Source: Moraxellaceae bacterium
Lineage (GTDB): Bacteria > Pseudomonadota > Gammaproteobacteria > Pseudomonadales > Moraxellaceae
DNA: 64,000 nucleotides
Assembly: GCA_004173455.1 (NCBI GenBank)
Contig: SECL01000020.1
Span: forward strand, 1-64,000
Direction: 5' to 3'
A model generated the notes under the pieces. The model saw only the letters and a program-made list of their open reading frames with translations. It had not been told where the DNA came from and ran no database searches. Shown one piece after another: positions 1 to 8,485 of this stretch (position 1 is its first letter; the number at the start of each line of letters is the position of its first letter). The position numbers and the translations under genes were made by a program.

Positions 1-405
1 TTTATACAGTAAACTTTCTTTGTCAATATCACCTGACAAAATAACATCAAAATCAGAACCTGTTAAGCTTAATTGCTGAAGCACAAATAAGAGGTAATAA
101 TTAAAGTCATCGGGAGTGCTTATCGGGAAAATGTTGTAGTATTTAACAATATGATTATCAATAAGCAAAAACTCGAATGACGAATCGTTGAACTGTAAAA
201 TGAGTTTTTCACCCTGATAGTTGTACATAATTCCATCTATCAACGGTTCTGCCTGCGAGTATACTTTTGCTTCCGGATACGCTTCAAATAACGTTTCTGT
301 CAACTCTTCCTGCAAAGTAAAAGCGTTCATTATGCCTGCTTTGCGGATAAGATTTACTGCAATTTTATCTGAAGGATTTTTGGCAAAAAGGCTTTTATAG
401 ATAAA
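1..405 (-). CDS. DUF3822-like protein, internal fragment (cut by window edge and by a junction)
   Basis: A minus-strand frame is open from 405 (in-frame TAG at 406-408) to base 1 and reads as a real protein, with phrases such as NPSDKIAVNLIRKAG, NAFTLQEELTETLFEAYPEA and DDFNYYLLFVLQQL followed by LSGDI. From memory of the family, the hydrophobic DFxYYLLFxxxQL stretch followed by a LSGxI strand is typical of DUF3822 (actin-like ATPase fold, unknown function), which is described from Bacteroidota. Protein-like sequence extends upstream of the only ATG (328-330), so the true start is missing and the gene is cut near 400, right where the next gene's leader begins. The C-terminus lies outside the window. 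Nothing else here looks like Bacteroidota, so this is either contamination joined in assembly or a foreign insertion. Family call moderate; coding status fairly sure. Confidence 0.55.
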
Positions 406-434
406 CTACATTCAATGCTAAAAGGACTTAGTTT

Positions 435-2597
435 ATGAATAATGAAGAAATACGAAATAGCTTTAGAAATAGTAATTGGCTTAAAGATCCTTTTTATTGG
501 TTTAGTTGTATAAGTAAAATATACGATACTGATGAAGGATTTTCAAGAGAATTAGTTGTTAGAGCTTTAGAAAATAAAAATTTTTTATCTGACATATATA
601 AAGATATTTTAGATGAGCTAGTTGTTCAGGTAGGTCTATATCCATACATAGTTAATCTCCATGGATTAAGTTTTAGAAATGCTCTAATACATGCTTCTCA
701 CAATATTAATGGTGTAATGAGTGACTATACATTACATCGTGCGCAATATAGAATATTGGGAAGACTTTTAGATGGTGAATCTATCATTTTAAGTGCTCCT
801 ACTTCTTTTGGTAAGAGTTTATTAATAGATGCATTAATTGCTATTAAGAACTTTGAAAATATTGTTTTAATACTACCAACGCTAGCATTAGTTGAAGAAA
901 CTAGAAGAAGAATGTCAAAATTTTCACAATTTTATTCTATAGTTACTTCAAGTAATCAAAAAATTACTAAAAATAATATATTTGTTTTAACACAAGAAAG
1001 ATATTTATCTATGCATGATAAAATTTTTAAAGTAGACTTTTTTGCTATTGACGAATTTTATAAATTATCTATTGATGGTGATGGAAGTAGAGCTACTCAG
1101 CTTAATCAAGCATTTTTTAAGTTATTAAAAACCGAATCTCAGTTTTATCTTTTAGGTCCTTCTATAAAAGCTATATCTCCTAATATTACTCAAAAATTAA
1201 AATGTAATTTTATTATTGAGGATTTTCATACAGTTGCTGTTGAAGTAAATTATCTAACTAAAAAACCTAATAAAATAGAGTCTTTAGCTGCTTTTTTGGA
1301 CAAAGAAAATGAACCAACTATGGTTTATTGCCAGTCTCCAAAAAGTACTCGAGAACTTATAAGGGAATATCTGAAAATACGTGAATTACCTATCTCTAAT
1401 GATCCAGAAATAATTGAGGCTGCAAAATGGACAGCAGAACAGTATCATGATCAATGGTTAGTTTCTGTTGCGTTAAGATATGGGATAGGAGTACACCATG
1501 GTAAATTACCAAGAGCATTAGGTAGATTCATGATTCGAGCTTTTGAAGAAGGAAAACTAAAAATATTATTATGTACATCTACTTTAATTGAAGGCGTAAA
1601 TACTACTGCTAAAAATGTTATCATATTTGATAATAAATTAAATCGTAAACTACTAGCTTTTTTTACTTATAATAATATAAAAGGTAGAGCAGGTAGAATG
1701 TTTAAACATTTTGTTGGTAAGGTCTACTTATTTGACCCTCCTCCTGAGGAAAATTTACCATTTGTAGACATGCCTATTGTAAATCCAACTCTTGATACGC
1801 CAAGTAGTATTTTAATTCAGTTTGATCGAAGTGATGTTCCTCCCAATCTAATTCAAAAATATGATGGTTTTAATATTCAAACAGAATTACCTTTTAGCTT
1901 ATTGAAAAGTAATTCTGGCATAGAGCCTGAATTTTTAATCAATACGGCAAGGCATTTAAACAACTTAAATATTCATTACTTAATGAAGTTATGTTGGAGT
2001 TCTAATCCATCTTATGAACAACTGTTATTTTCCTCTGAAATTATATGGTCAGAATTAGGTGGGAAAAGCTTTGCTAAACCAATGTCTTCTGCAAAAATGA
2101 TGACAAAGTGGATTAGTGATCTCTACCATTCTCGCAGCGTTACTAAATTTAGAAGTGTAAAAATTCAAGAACAAATTAATTATTATAAGAATCCAAAATC
2201 ACCAGATGATGCAGTAGAAGATGTCTTAAGTTTTTTGAGAAATTGGGCTTCTTTTAATTATCCTAAATATCTTATGACATTAAATGATATAGCTAATCAT
2301 ATTCTTATAAAGAAGGGTTACTCTAGTTGTAATTATAGTTACTTCGCAGCCACAATTGAAAATTTATTTCTACCTGACTCTTTTTCTATTTTAGAAGAAT
2401 ATGGTTTAGCTTTTGAAGTTGCTGAAATGTTGATTAAAAAGCGTGTATTTAATAAAGATGATAATATTGATGAAATATTTAATAGACTCAAAAAAAATGA
2501 AATTTCTAGATTTGCTAGCGGTTTATTTGAAAAAAGAATGATTGAGGATTTTCAAGTGGGTATTGGACAAAAAATAGATAAAAATATAATTACGTAG
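435..2597 (+). CDS. SF2 DEAD-like helicase, HamB/AbpB-like (Hachiman-type defence helicase)
   Basis: A 720-residue superfamily 2 helicase. Seen: Walker A APTSFGKS (121-128), motif II DEFYK (206-210) in place of DEAD/DEAH, a GVHHG block (352-356), STLIEGVN (382-389) and motif VI GRAGR (417-421). The C-terminal 300 residues match nothing I recognise. The APTSFGKS plus DEFYK pair is what I associate with HamB of Hachiman and AbpB of E. coli AbpAB, whose partner is a DUF1837 nuclease (HamA/AbpA) encoded just upstream. Here the upstream DNA is only about 30 bases and then becomes a foreign fragment, so the partner is missing or was cut away. The ATG is preceded by AAAGG at a good distance. The gene is very AT-rich, unlike the core genes. 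Helicase call is firm; the HamB assignment is inference. Confidence 0.65.
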   Translation: MNNEEIRNSFRNSNWLKDPFYWFSCISKIYDTDEGFSRELVVRALENKNFLSDIYKDILDELVVQVGLYPYIVNLHGLSFRNALIHASHNINGVMSDYTLHRAQYRILGRLLDGESIILSAPTSFGKSLLIDALIAIKNFENIVLILPTLALVEETRRRMSKFSQFYSIVTSSNQKITKNNIFVLTQERYLSMHDKIFKVDFFAIDEFYKLSIDGDGSRATQLNQAFFKLLKTESQFYLLGPSIKAISPNITQKLKCNFIIEDFHTVAVEVNYLTKKPNKIESLAAFLDKENEPTMVYCQSPKSTRELIREYLKIRELPISNDPEIIEAAKWTAEQYHDQWLVSVALRYGIGVHHGKLPRALGRFMIRAFEEGKLKILLCTSTLIEGVNTTAKNVIIFDNKLNRKLLAFFTYNNIKGRAGRMFKHFVGKVYLFDPPPEENLPFVDMPIVNPTLDTPSSILIQFDRSDVPPNLIQKYDGFNIQTELPFSLLKSNSGIEPEFLINTARHLNNLNIHYLMKLCWSSNPSYEQLLFSSEIIWSELGGKSFAKPMSSAKMMTKWISDLYHSRSVTKFRSVKIQEQINYYKNPKSPDDAVEDVLSFLRNWASFNYPKYLMTLNDIANHILIKKGYSSCNYSYFAATIENLFLPDSFSILEEYGLAFEVAEMLIKKRVFNKDDNIDEIFNRLKKNEISRFASGLFEKRMIEDFQVGIGQKIDKNIIT

Positions 2598-2713
2598 TAT
2601 GAAAGTATTAGTTGGCTATGAATATAGTTAGTTAATTAATTTAGTAAAAAGTAATCTGACTTACCTTCTAAATTTTTTATATTTACTATAGTAGAATGAA
2701 AAAAATGAATTTC

Positions 2714-2887
2714 AACCAGGTTTGCCAGCAGCGTATCAAGGCTTTGTTGTGCTTGCTCAGGGTCATGGCTGCTTTGGCCAAGTAGAATTCCGATTTTTTA
2801 ATGGATAAGACGGGTTGTGGGCAGGATGGATTCATCTGTCTAGGTAAAATTAGGCCAGTTGGGATGTTGCCAAATCCATTGCTTCAT
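2714..2887 (-). pseudogene. Decayed Fic-family gene, N-terminal remnant
   Basis: Reading the minus strand from ATG at 2887 gives MKQWIWQHPNWPNFT, a TAG stop, then TDESILPTTRLIH, a TAA stop, then KIGILLGQ and QSLDTLLANLV, all in one frame. This is the N-terminal DUF4172-type region of Fic/DOC adenylyltransferases, which normally reads WIWQ(H/Q)PxWPxFxW and continues to an LLGK/LLGQ helix and a second helix before the inhibitory SxxEGE motif. The first stop sits exactly where a conserved Trp (TGG to TAG) is expected. Similarity ends before the inhibitory motif, and the catalytic HPFxxGN region is absent. It is a dead relic between two helicase genes and the only recognisable thing in the gap 2598-3133. 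Confidence 0.6.
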
Positions 2888-3133
2888 AGTGAACAAATCA
2901 ATCTTTAATGAGCTGAATATAGCAGTTATTCGGCTCAACTTGAAAGCCGATTAGATTTTAATCAGTAGTAGATATGCTGTAGCAATTGTATCTTACTATT
3001 GAGAGTTAGCAGTTTACTGAAGCTGGATCAGACATCGGCTATTATGGTTTAGCTAAGTTACGCAAACAGCAGCATGTTATTTAGAAAAATTTTCACAGGT
3101 AAAATGTCCGATCATATTTAATTGGGATTACAA

Positions 3134-6094
3134 TTATTTAATAATATAATAAGTTTCGGCATGTAAAGTCTGTTTAATAATACATGCCAACTGACCTAAT
3201 ACAGATTGAACACGAGAGTTAAGTTCAGAATAATCTAGGCTTGGCTGAACTAATACCATTTCTATAGTAATGTCATAAGTTCTATACTTTTTAATTAAAG
3301 CATCTAAATCAGACATTTGACCTAATATGAATCGAGTCTTTTTAGTTTTTTTGTAAGTATTATTCTCTCTAATTTTTAATTGTTTTAATGCTTTTACTGC
3401 ATCAGATAGTTTATCACAAGTCGAAAGGGTTTGCTGAACCAGTTCATTCACAGCTCCAATAGACGACTTTGTGCCAATAGCATATTTACAATGATATAAA
3501 CGCATACATACTTTTTTTTGTTCTTCATTAACCCAAAATCCTACTAAATCAGCAAGTTCATTACTGCCATCATCATAGAACAAGATATTGGGTTTGTTTT
3601 CTTGAGATTGAAGTAAATCAATTATTTTACCTTGAACAGAGTTTTTCACTGTTCCAAATTTCCAACTTTCTTTATTTGTATCAACCCCATGCCAATCCAA
3701 TTCTGTCACATTATTTTTAACTAATGTGTAAGAATATTTAGTCTTATAACCAAATTTTTCATTTAAACTAATTACTTCAAAACTTGAAGTCCAAGCAACA
3801 AGGCCAAGCTTTGTGGGTAATTCTTTAATAAAATCCAATTCGCAATTAAGTTTTATTCCATTACAAGTTTCAGAAATTAGAATAAATCCATTAGTTAAGC
3901 CATACTCATAATCAAACGTACAAAAATAGTCATCTTCAAAATAAATTTTTATGGAAAAATTTATTTTCTCTTTATCTTGCTTAACATCTAAAATTTCATA
4001 AAAACTAAAATTTAATATTTTTGAGCCTAACTCTCCTCTAATGCGTATCAAATTAACAGCCTTAGAAATTAAATCTACAGGTGAGATGGTTAGAATGTTA
4101 AAGTTCGCTAAATTTTCTACTATAAATGGCTCAAGCATATTATTAAGAAATGAGTCAACAGGAATCATATTATTATGAATTTTATCATATAGAGATTCAC
4201 ACCATTTGACCCATTGATACAGATTGGCGCTAGACATTGACCATGTGATACCTTTCCTAGAGCACCCTAAACTAGCTTTCTTCCCATCAATGTAACCATG
4301 ACCAAACAAATTTGATAGTGCACTATTATTTAAATCTTGCTGTGTTAATTCTTTATAGATATCTGTACCAGTAAACATTCTAAATCTTATATTTCTAGAT
4401 GTTGCTAAAATACCTAAGTTTGCAAAGGCTGAACGATCTAGATTATAAAATATCCTAAATAGCTCAGGAAAACTAAAGTTAACATAGCCTAACTCTTTTG
4501 CTAAATTCTGAACCAAATCCTTATTACTTCCATGAATAAATAAGTCAGTGCCTTTTTTTAGGAATATGAATATGTCGAACAAATCAAATTGCAACTCATC
4601 ACTACACACCCATATGGGGGTAACTTTCTTTCTTGACAATATAATTCCTAAGTTATCATCCTTAAAAATTGCAGAAATATAATTATCAGATAGCTTATTA
4701 AAATATTTCTTTAGGTTATTTTTTTCAAAAATATCATTAATATCCTCGTCAATTTCTTTGTAAATTGTCGCACTATTTTTAATATAGAATGAATTCGATG
4801 AGAATAATTTTCTTATAAGTTCATGATTGTAATCACCCTCAATAGAGGAGCTAAAAAATTCCTCCACCATTTTTTCTTTACTTAAATTCCCAATTAATAT
4901 GTTCCAATCCGCATCAGCCTGATAAAGTTCTTGAAACTGTTCACCAATATCATCTGCAACTACATTTGAAATGATTGTTGCTTGCCCCAGTTTTTTTGTT
5001 CTATTAACCCTTGTGAAACGGCCAACCAATTGCATAAATATTGGCAAACTCTTACATTTTTTATGTAAAGCTAATATTTTTAAATTAGGTAAATCGTACC
5101 CTTCCCCAAACATATCAACACAAACTACTATTTTTGTTTTTCCTTCCTTTAGTTTAGTTTTATCCTCTTCATTTATTCCATCACGGCTAGTTGCCAGTAA
5201 GACTTCCATTTTTTTAGGGAAGTATTCTTTTATTAGTGATGTATATAATTTCTTTAACTCTCTTGCATGTTTAATAGTAGAGGTTTTTACCATAAGAACA
5301 TGCTCTAAACCAGCTAAACTATCTTTCTGCAATACTTCTAATGCTTTCCTTGCAACAACTCCATCGGATTTATCATCATAATATTCACTTACAGCTTCAA
5401 ATTGAATTTTCTCGAATATTCCTTCATCAAAAGCTTTTGCAATTGAATATTGATATATTAGTTTTCCTTCTAGTTTTTTACCATCCCCTCTATAAGGAGT
5501 TGCGGTAAACTGAAATATTTTCTTTTTCCTTTGGATAAAATTATTACGAAGTTTTTTCCAAGTTGGAGCTTCACTATGATGAGCCTCGTCAAAAATCAAC
5601 CTATCAAATTGGTTTAAAAAAATCTGCAAATTTTCATCTTGAAATGAATTAAAAATTTGTGATGTCGCAACTACAATAAATTGTTCTTTTAAGACATGTG
5701 GAACTATTTTATCAATATCTTGTGGTACTAACCTGGAAATAATAGGTTGCTCACTATTTTCAGGAATAACCCTCCAACCAATATATTTTTTTAGATCGAT
5801 TAGATCATCGCTTATTTGTTTTCGAAGAGAATCCGATGGAACAACGATTAGTGTTCTCTTGAACATTGCTTTAAAGAGTAATGATGCAATGACTCCTGTC
5901 TTTCCCGTTCCTGTAGGCATGTTAATGATTACAGGTTCTTCCTCATCATTTAAATCATGATCTAAACATTTAAGTAATGCAGACTTTTGAGATAGTCTTA
6001 AATCTGTTTCATGAATTTCTAAAGTTGACTTCCATGATAAAATTATCTGTTCTTTAGACTTATTACTTCTGGCATCAACTCTAACCAAACCCAT
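3134..6094 (-). CDS. DEAH-box SF2 helicase with long C-terminal region, possible nuclease domain
   Basis: A 986-residue protein of the SSL2/type III restriction-helicase class. Seen: Walker A MPTGTGKT (59-66), DEAH (169-172), motif III TATP (197-200) and motif VI QLVGRFTR (355-362). Helicase core is about residues 25-420; the remaining 560 residues are of unknown fold. Near residues 841-870 there is DDGSNELADLVGF, then a strand ending in LYHCK; an acidic pair followed by a hydrophobic strand with a Lys is the layout of PD-(D/E)xK nucleases, so a C-terminal nuclease is possible (D841/E846/D849 and K870). Such stand-alone helicase-nuclease proteins are common in defence islands. It is AT-rich, convergent with the HamB-like gene across the Fic relic, and has no obvious operon partner. 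Helicase call sure, nuclease part speculative. Confidence 0.7.
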   Translation of the reverse strand: MGLVRVDARSNKSKEQIILSWKSTLEIHETDLRLSQKSALLKCLDHDLNDEEEPVIINMPTGTGKTGVIASLLFKAMFKRTLIVVPSDSLRKQISDDLIDLKKYIGWRVIPENSEQPIISRLVPQDIDKIVPHVLKEQFIVVATSQIFNSFQDENLQIFLNQFDRLIFDEAHHSEAPTWKKLRNNFIQRKKKIFQFTATPYRGDGKKLEGKLIYQYSIAKAFDEGIFEKIQFEAVSEYYDDKSDGVVARKALEVLQKDSLAGLEHVLMVKTSTIKHARELKKLYTSLIKEYFPKKMEVLLATSRDGINEEDKTKLKEGKTKIVVCVDMFGEGYDLPNLKILALHKKCKSLPIFMQLVGRFTRVNRTKKLGQATIISNVVADDIGEQFQELYQADADWNILIGNLSKEKMVEEFFSSSIEGDYNHELIRKLFSSNSFYIKNSATIYKEIDEDINDIFEKNNLKKYFNKLSDNYISAIFKDDNLGIILSRKKVTPIWVCSDELQFDLFDIFIFLKKGTDLFIHGSNKDLVQNLAKELGYVNFSFPELFRIFYNLDRSAFANLGILATSRNIRFRMFTGTDIYKELTQQDLNNSALSNLFGHGYIDGKKASLGCSRKGITWSMSSANLYQWVKWCESLYDKIHNNMIPVDSFLNNMLEPFIVENLANFNILTISPVDLISKAVNLIRIRGELGSKILNFSFYEILDVKQDKEKINFSIKIYFEDDYFCTFDYEYGLTNGFILISETCNGIKLNCELDFIKELPTKLGLVAWTSSFEVISLNEKFGYKTKYSYTLVKNNVTELDWHGVDTNKESWKFGTVKNSVQGKIIDLLQSQENKPNILFYDDGSNELADLVGFWVNEEQKKVCMRLYHCKYAIGTKSSIGAVNELVQQTLSTCDKLSDAVKALKQLKIRENNTYKKTKKTRFILGQMSDLDALIKKYRTYDITIEMVLVQPSLDYSELNSRVQSVLGQLACIIKQTLHAETYYIIK

Positions 6095-6307
6095 ATTTAA
6101 CCTATTAAAATTTTTAAAGTTTCCTCTATAGTGATGTTTAAAATCATTTTAAACAAGAGACAGTTCTGGATAAAAAAATATTGTTACAATTATATGCTTT
6201 AATCACATATTTAAAGCTTCAACTGGCGATGCCACTATCTCTATATAAGGGTTGTAGGAGATGCTATCATCGGACTACTATAATAAATTCCTATAAAAAA
6301 TATTGTA

Positions 6308-6350
6308 ATACAACAGCCCCAACATGATTGACCTGTTGGGGCTGTTGTAT
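6308..6350. repeat. Perfect 17-bp inverted repeat
   Basis: Arms 6308-6324 and 6334-6350 are exact reverse complements (ATACAACAGCCCCAACA on the left) around a 9-base loop. It would form a very stable hairpin. No T-run follows on either strand, so it is a poor intrinsic terminator. It opens a gene-free stretch (6095-6811) that also holds two more strong palindromes and a decayed copy of the neighbouring gene end. Confidence 0.75.
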
Positions 6351-6414
6351 AGCTATTGAAAGGGATTGGACGTGTATGAATGATTTGGATAGAGTAATTA
6401 AATCATTGACCTAC

Positions 6415-6535
6415 CAAAACCAACCCCCTCTTTTTAATCATTGCACCATTGCCAAACCATGCCGATTCCAGCCGATCATCAGTACTATTGACTCTCCAAT
6501 TATGATCTATAAACTCGATAGCATTGTTGAATAAG
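6415..6535 (-). pseudogene. Decayed partial duplicate of the DUF932 gene 3' end
   Basis: The plus-strand text from about 6428 (attgcaccattgccaaacca and onward) matches 6858 onward inside the 3' end of the neighbouring DUF932 gene, including the following run over calling-card words for 'gattc(c/t)agccg' and 'atgatc(t/c)a(t/c)aaactc'. Identity by eye is roughly two thirds, lower toward the outer end. The copy lies about 420 bases downstream of the intact one in the same orientation and no longer encodes a full domain. It indicates an old partial duplication or a recombination scar. Confidence 0.6.
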
Positions 6536-6658
6536 TCTAACGCTGCTGACTTAAGAAGAATTCAGGTTGCATTTAGGCAGGTTAGCCTCGCTGAACATTA
6601 TTTTTTTACAGTTGACTCCCTTAATATGTAAGTAATATTCCGAAAGCTAAAAAATAAT

Positions 6659-6719
6659 GCAAAAACTGTCCATATTGCCCTGCACTAGCGACTTAGTGCA
6701 GGGAGGGGGCAGTTTTTGC
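6659..6719. repeat. Nested palindrome (possible strong terminator)
   Basis: Outer arms GCAAAAACTG (6659-6668) and CAGTTTTTGC (6710-6719) enclose inner arms CCCTGCACTA (6678-6687) and TAGTGCAGGG (6694-6703). On the minus strand it lies downstream of the DUF932 gene, so it may end that transcript, but the T-run is interrupted. It may equally be a replication or recombination structure of the island. Confidence 0.5.
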
Positions 6720-6738
6720 GCTTTTTCATTCATCTGTC

Positions 6739-6767
6739 AATATGCCTACTTATATAGTAGGCATATT
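6739..6767. repeat. 12-bp perfect inverted repeat
   Basis: AATATGCCTACT (6739-6750) and AGTAGGCATATT (6756-6767) are exact reverse complements with a 5-base loop. It lies 45 bases beyond the stop of the DUF932 gene. Function unknown; operator, terminator stem or element-specific site are all possible. Confidence 0.6.
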
Positions 6768-6811
6768 AAGGTTAACAATATTAGGGAGGTGAGATGTGAT
6801 AAATTCTGCTT

Positions 6812-7834
6812 TCAGGTCATCAACCCTGCCAAATCCAGCGCTCGCTGTTTAAGCACCGCACCATTGCCAAACCATGCTGATTCTAGCCGGTGATCGATAC
6901 TTTTAGCCCTGCGCTCATGATCCACAAACTCTGTGACGCTATTGAGCAAGCCAAATGCAGTCCCTTTGGCAGAATCCAACATAGCACCCCGACCATGACC
7001 TTCAAACAGGGATTTGCACTTGTTCATAGCACGTTCATTAAAGCTGCTGCTGATCGGTGTAGTCTTATCATTAAACACCTGCCATAGATAACGATCTACC
7101 TCAGCAGTCTTGACCTTACGGTTCGATAGCTGGTTGAGTTGATAGATATATTCATCCCAATCTGAGATGGAGATACCCAGTTGCTGCTTGACGCTTTGGG
7201 CATCAAAGCGTGTATTGTGCGGCACTTTGACAATGCCTTGTTTGGATGTATTTCCCTGATTAAGCGCAATGGCCAGCGTGTTATTACATACTACCCGGAT
7301 ACTAGTAAATTGTGCCGTGGTTGCCATGGTTCCATCACAGGCAGTGGCCAAGAGGATATAACCATTAGACACATCCTTACTCTTGATGGATGCAGATTGA
7401 CCAGTACGTGCCAATGCCCATAGTTTTTTACCACCTTTGAGTACCCCGGCCGTTTCCAGTTCAAAGTCTGCCTTTTCGGTGAGGTCACGATAAAACTCTA
7501 GTATCTCGCGTGGCTGCACCACCTGATAGCGTTGGCTGACTACCGATAGTGGTGCATGTGTGTCAGAGCGGTATAACACTTTTTGCTCATCGAACGGCAT
7601 GATGATGTCTTGCTTGGGATGCTTTAAAGTTTGGGCTAAATGGCTGTTGCTGAGGGTGTCGTTACTATGATTAGACTGGCCTGCCAGATAACGCACAGGT
7701 GATTGTTCAATGCTCCAGTTCATACCGGCCTGTCGTGCCCACACCTCAATCGGTTGCCGTGGAGTCAATTGGTTGCCAAGGCCATGCCAAGGGGTGTCGC
7801 CAACAAAGGCCATGCTATCAATTAAATGTGCCAT
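6812..7834 (-). CDS. DUF932 domain protein (phage/plasmid-type)
   Basis: A 340-residue member of the DUF932/TIGR03299 family, found on phages, plasmids and islands. Its biochemical role is unknown. The N-terminus reads MAHLIDSMAFVGDTPWHGLG, the TPWHGLG block being the family signature, and the central part contains the strand-rich GGKKLWALARTGQ and the VVCNNTLAIAL blocks. I start it at the ATG at 7834, which has AAAGGA eight bases upstream; a longer frame reaches 8089 but its added part is not protein-like and overlaps the next gene. A decayed second copy of its 3' end lies downstream. It belongs to the integrated element. Confidence 0.8.
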   Translation of the reverse strand: MAHLIDSMAFVGDTPWHGLGNQLTPRQPIEVWARQAGMNWSIEQSPVRYLAGQSNHSNDTLSNSHLAQTLKHPKQDIIMPFDEQKVLYRSDTHAPLSVVSQRYQVVQPREILEFYRDLTEKADFELETAGVLKGGKKLWALARTGQSASIKSKDVSNGYILLATACDGTMATTAQFTSIRVVCNNTLAIALNQGNTSKQGIVKVPHNTRFDAQSVKQQLGISISDWDEYIYQLNQLSNRKVKTAEVDRYLWQVFNDKTTPISSSFNERAMNKCKSLFEGHGRGAMLDSAKGTAFGLLNSVTEFVDHERRAKSIDHRLESAWFGNGAVLKQRALDLAGLMT

Positions 7835-7985
7835 AAGACTATTCCTTTTAAAGATGGGGTTTAAAACAGTGTGGTCGTGAGTGTCTGAGTGCCTAGATTT
7901 TTTGCTGCCTTGCTGCAAATTAGGCAATGAAGTTTTAGGTGTAATGCTGTGGTAACTGCTGGCTCGAATGCTGGATGCTGGATGC

Positions 7986-8282
7986 TTAAACAGAAGGCCG
8001 GGTAAACTGGTGCTGGCAGTCCTGACAGTAAAAATGCAGCATGTGGGAATGGTAGCTTTGGCTTTGCTGTACCACGCTAAACAAACCACCTAAAACTGCT
8101 CCCGCCAACCCACCAATTGCTGGTGGCAATGTGCCGTATTTACGCGCGACACTCATGCCAAGCATTGCAAGATTGGTCATATGGCTTAAGGCTTGTGGAG
8201 TAAGTGGAAAAAAACTGTCACTGCTTTGCGGTTCAATCAGGCTGACCCGGCTGGACTGGCAATTGGGACAAAGGGCTAACAT
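7986..8282 (-). CDS. Small zinc-ribbon protein of the island
   Basis: A 98-residue protein starting MLALCPNCQSS and ending near CQDCQHQFTRPSV. The CPNC pair at the N-terminus and CQDC pair at the C-terminus could make one zinc ribbon closed over a central glycine-rich hydrophobic hairpin (AIGGLAGAVLGGLFSVV) that might touch a membrane. The ATG at 8282 has AGGAA upstream and is preferred over a start at 8312. It lies about 150 bases upstream of the DUF932 gene on the same strand, so the two are probably co-transcribed. No specific function is recognised. Confidence 0.65.
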   Translation of the reverse strand: MLALCPNCQSSRVSLIEPQSSDSFFPLTPQALSHMTNLAMLGMSVARKYGTLPPAIGGLAGAVLGGLFSVVQQSQSYHSHMLHFYCQDCQHQFTRPSV

Positions 8283-8310
8283 AAGAAATTCCTTGCTAAA
8301 AAAAGCGTAC

Positions 8311-8334
8311 AAAAAAGCCTGCTGGAGAGCAGGC
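8311..8334 (-). terminator. Rho-independent terminator
   Basis: On the minus strand GCCTGCT-CTCC-AGCAGGC is followed directly by six T. It separates the 389-residue unknown gene upstream from the zinc-ribbon/DUF932 pair downstream. Confidence 0.8.
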
Positions 8335-8485
8335 TTTATGCATCGAAATGGTAGAAATAAGATGGAACATTTGCTCTACACAGATGGTATGTATCTGTAA
8401 ATTTTTAGTTTTGACTCAAATATTTTGGCAAACATAAACCGTGTAGAAGCACGTTAATTACTAGCTTTCAGATAACTTGTATATG

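Noticed and set aside
6328-6893. Two short plus-strand frames in the palindrome region
   Set aside because: They run across hairpins and the decayed DUF932 copy and share antisense text (TIAKPC-like and PLPNHADS); not protein-like.
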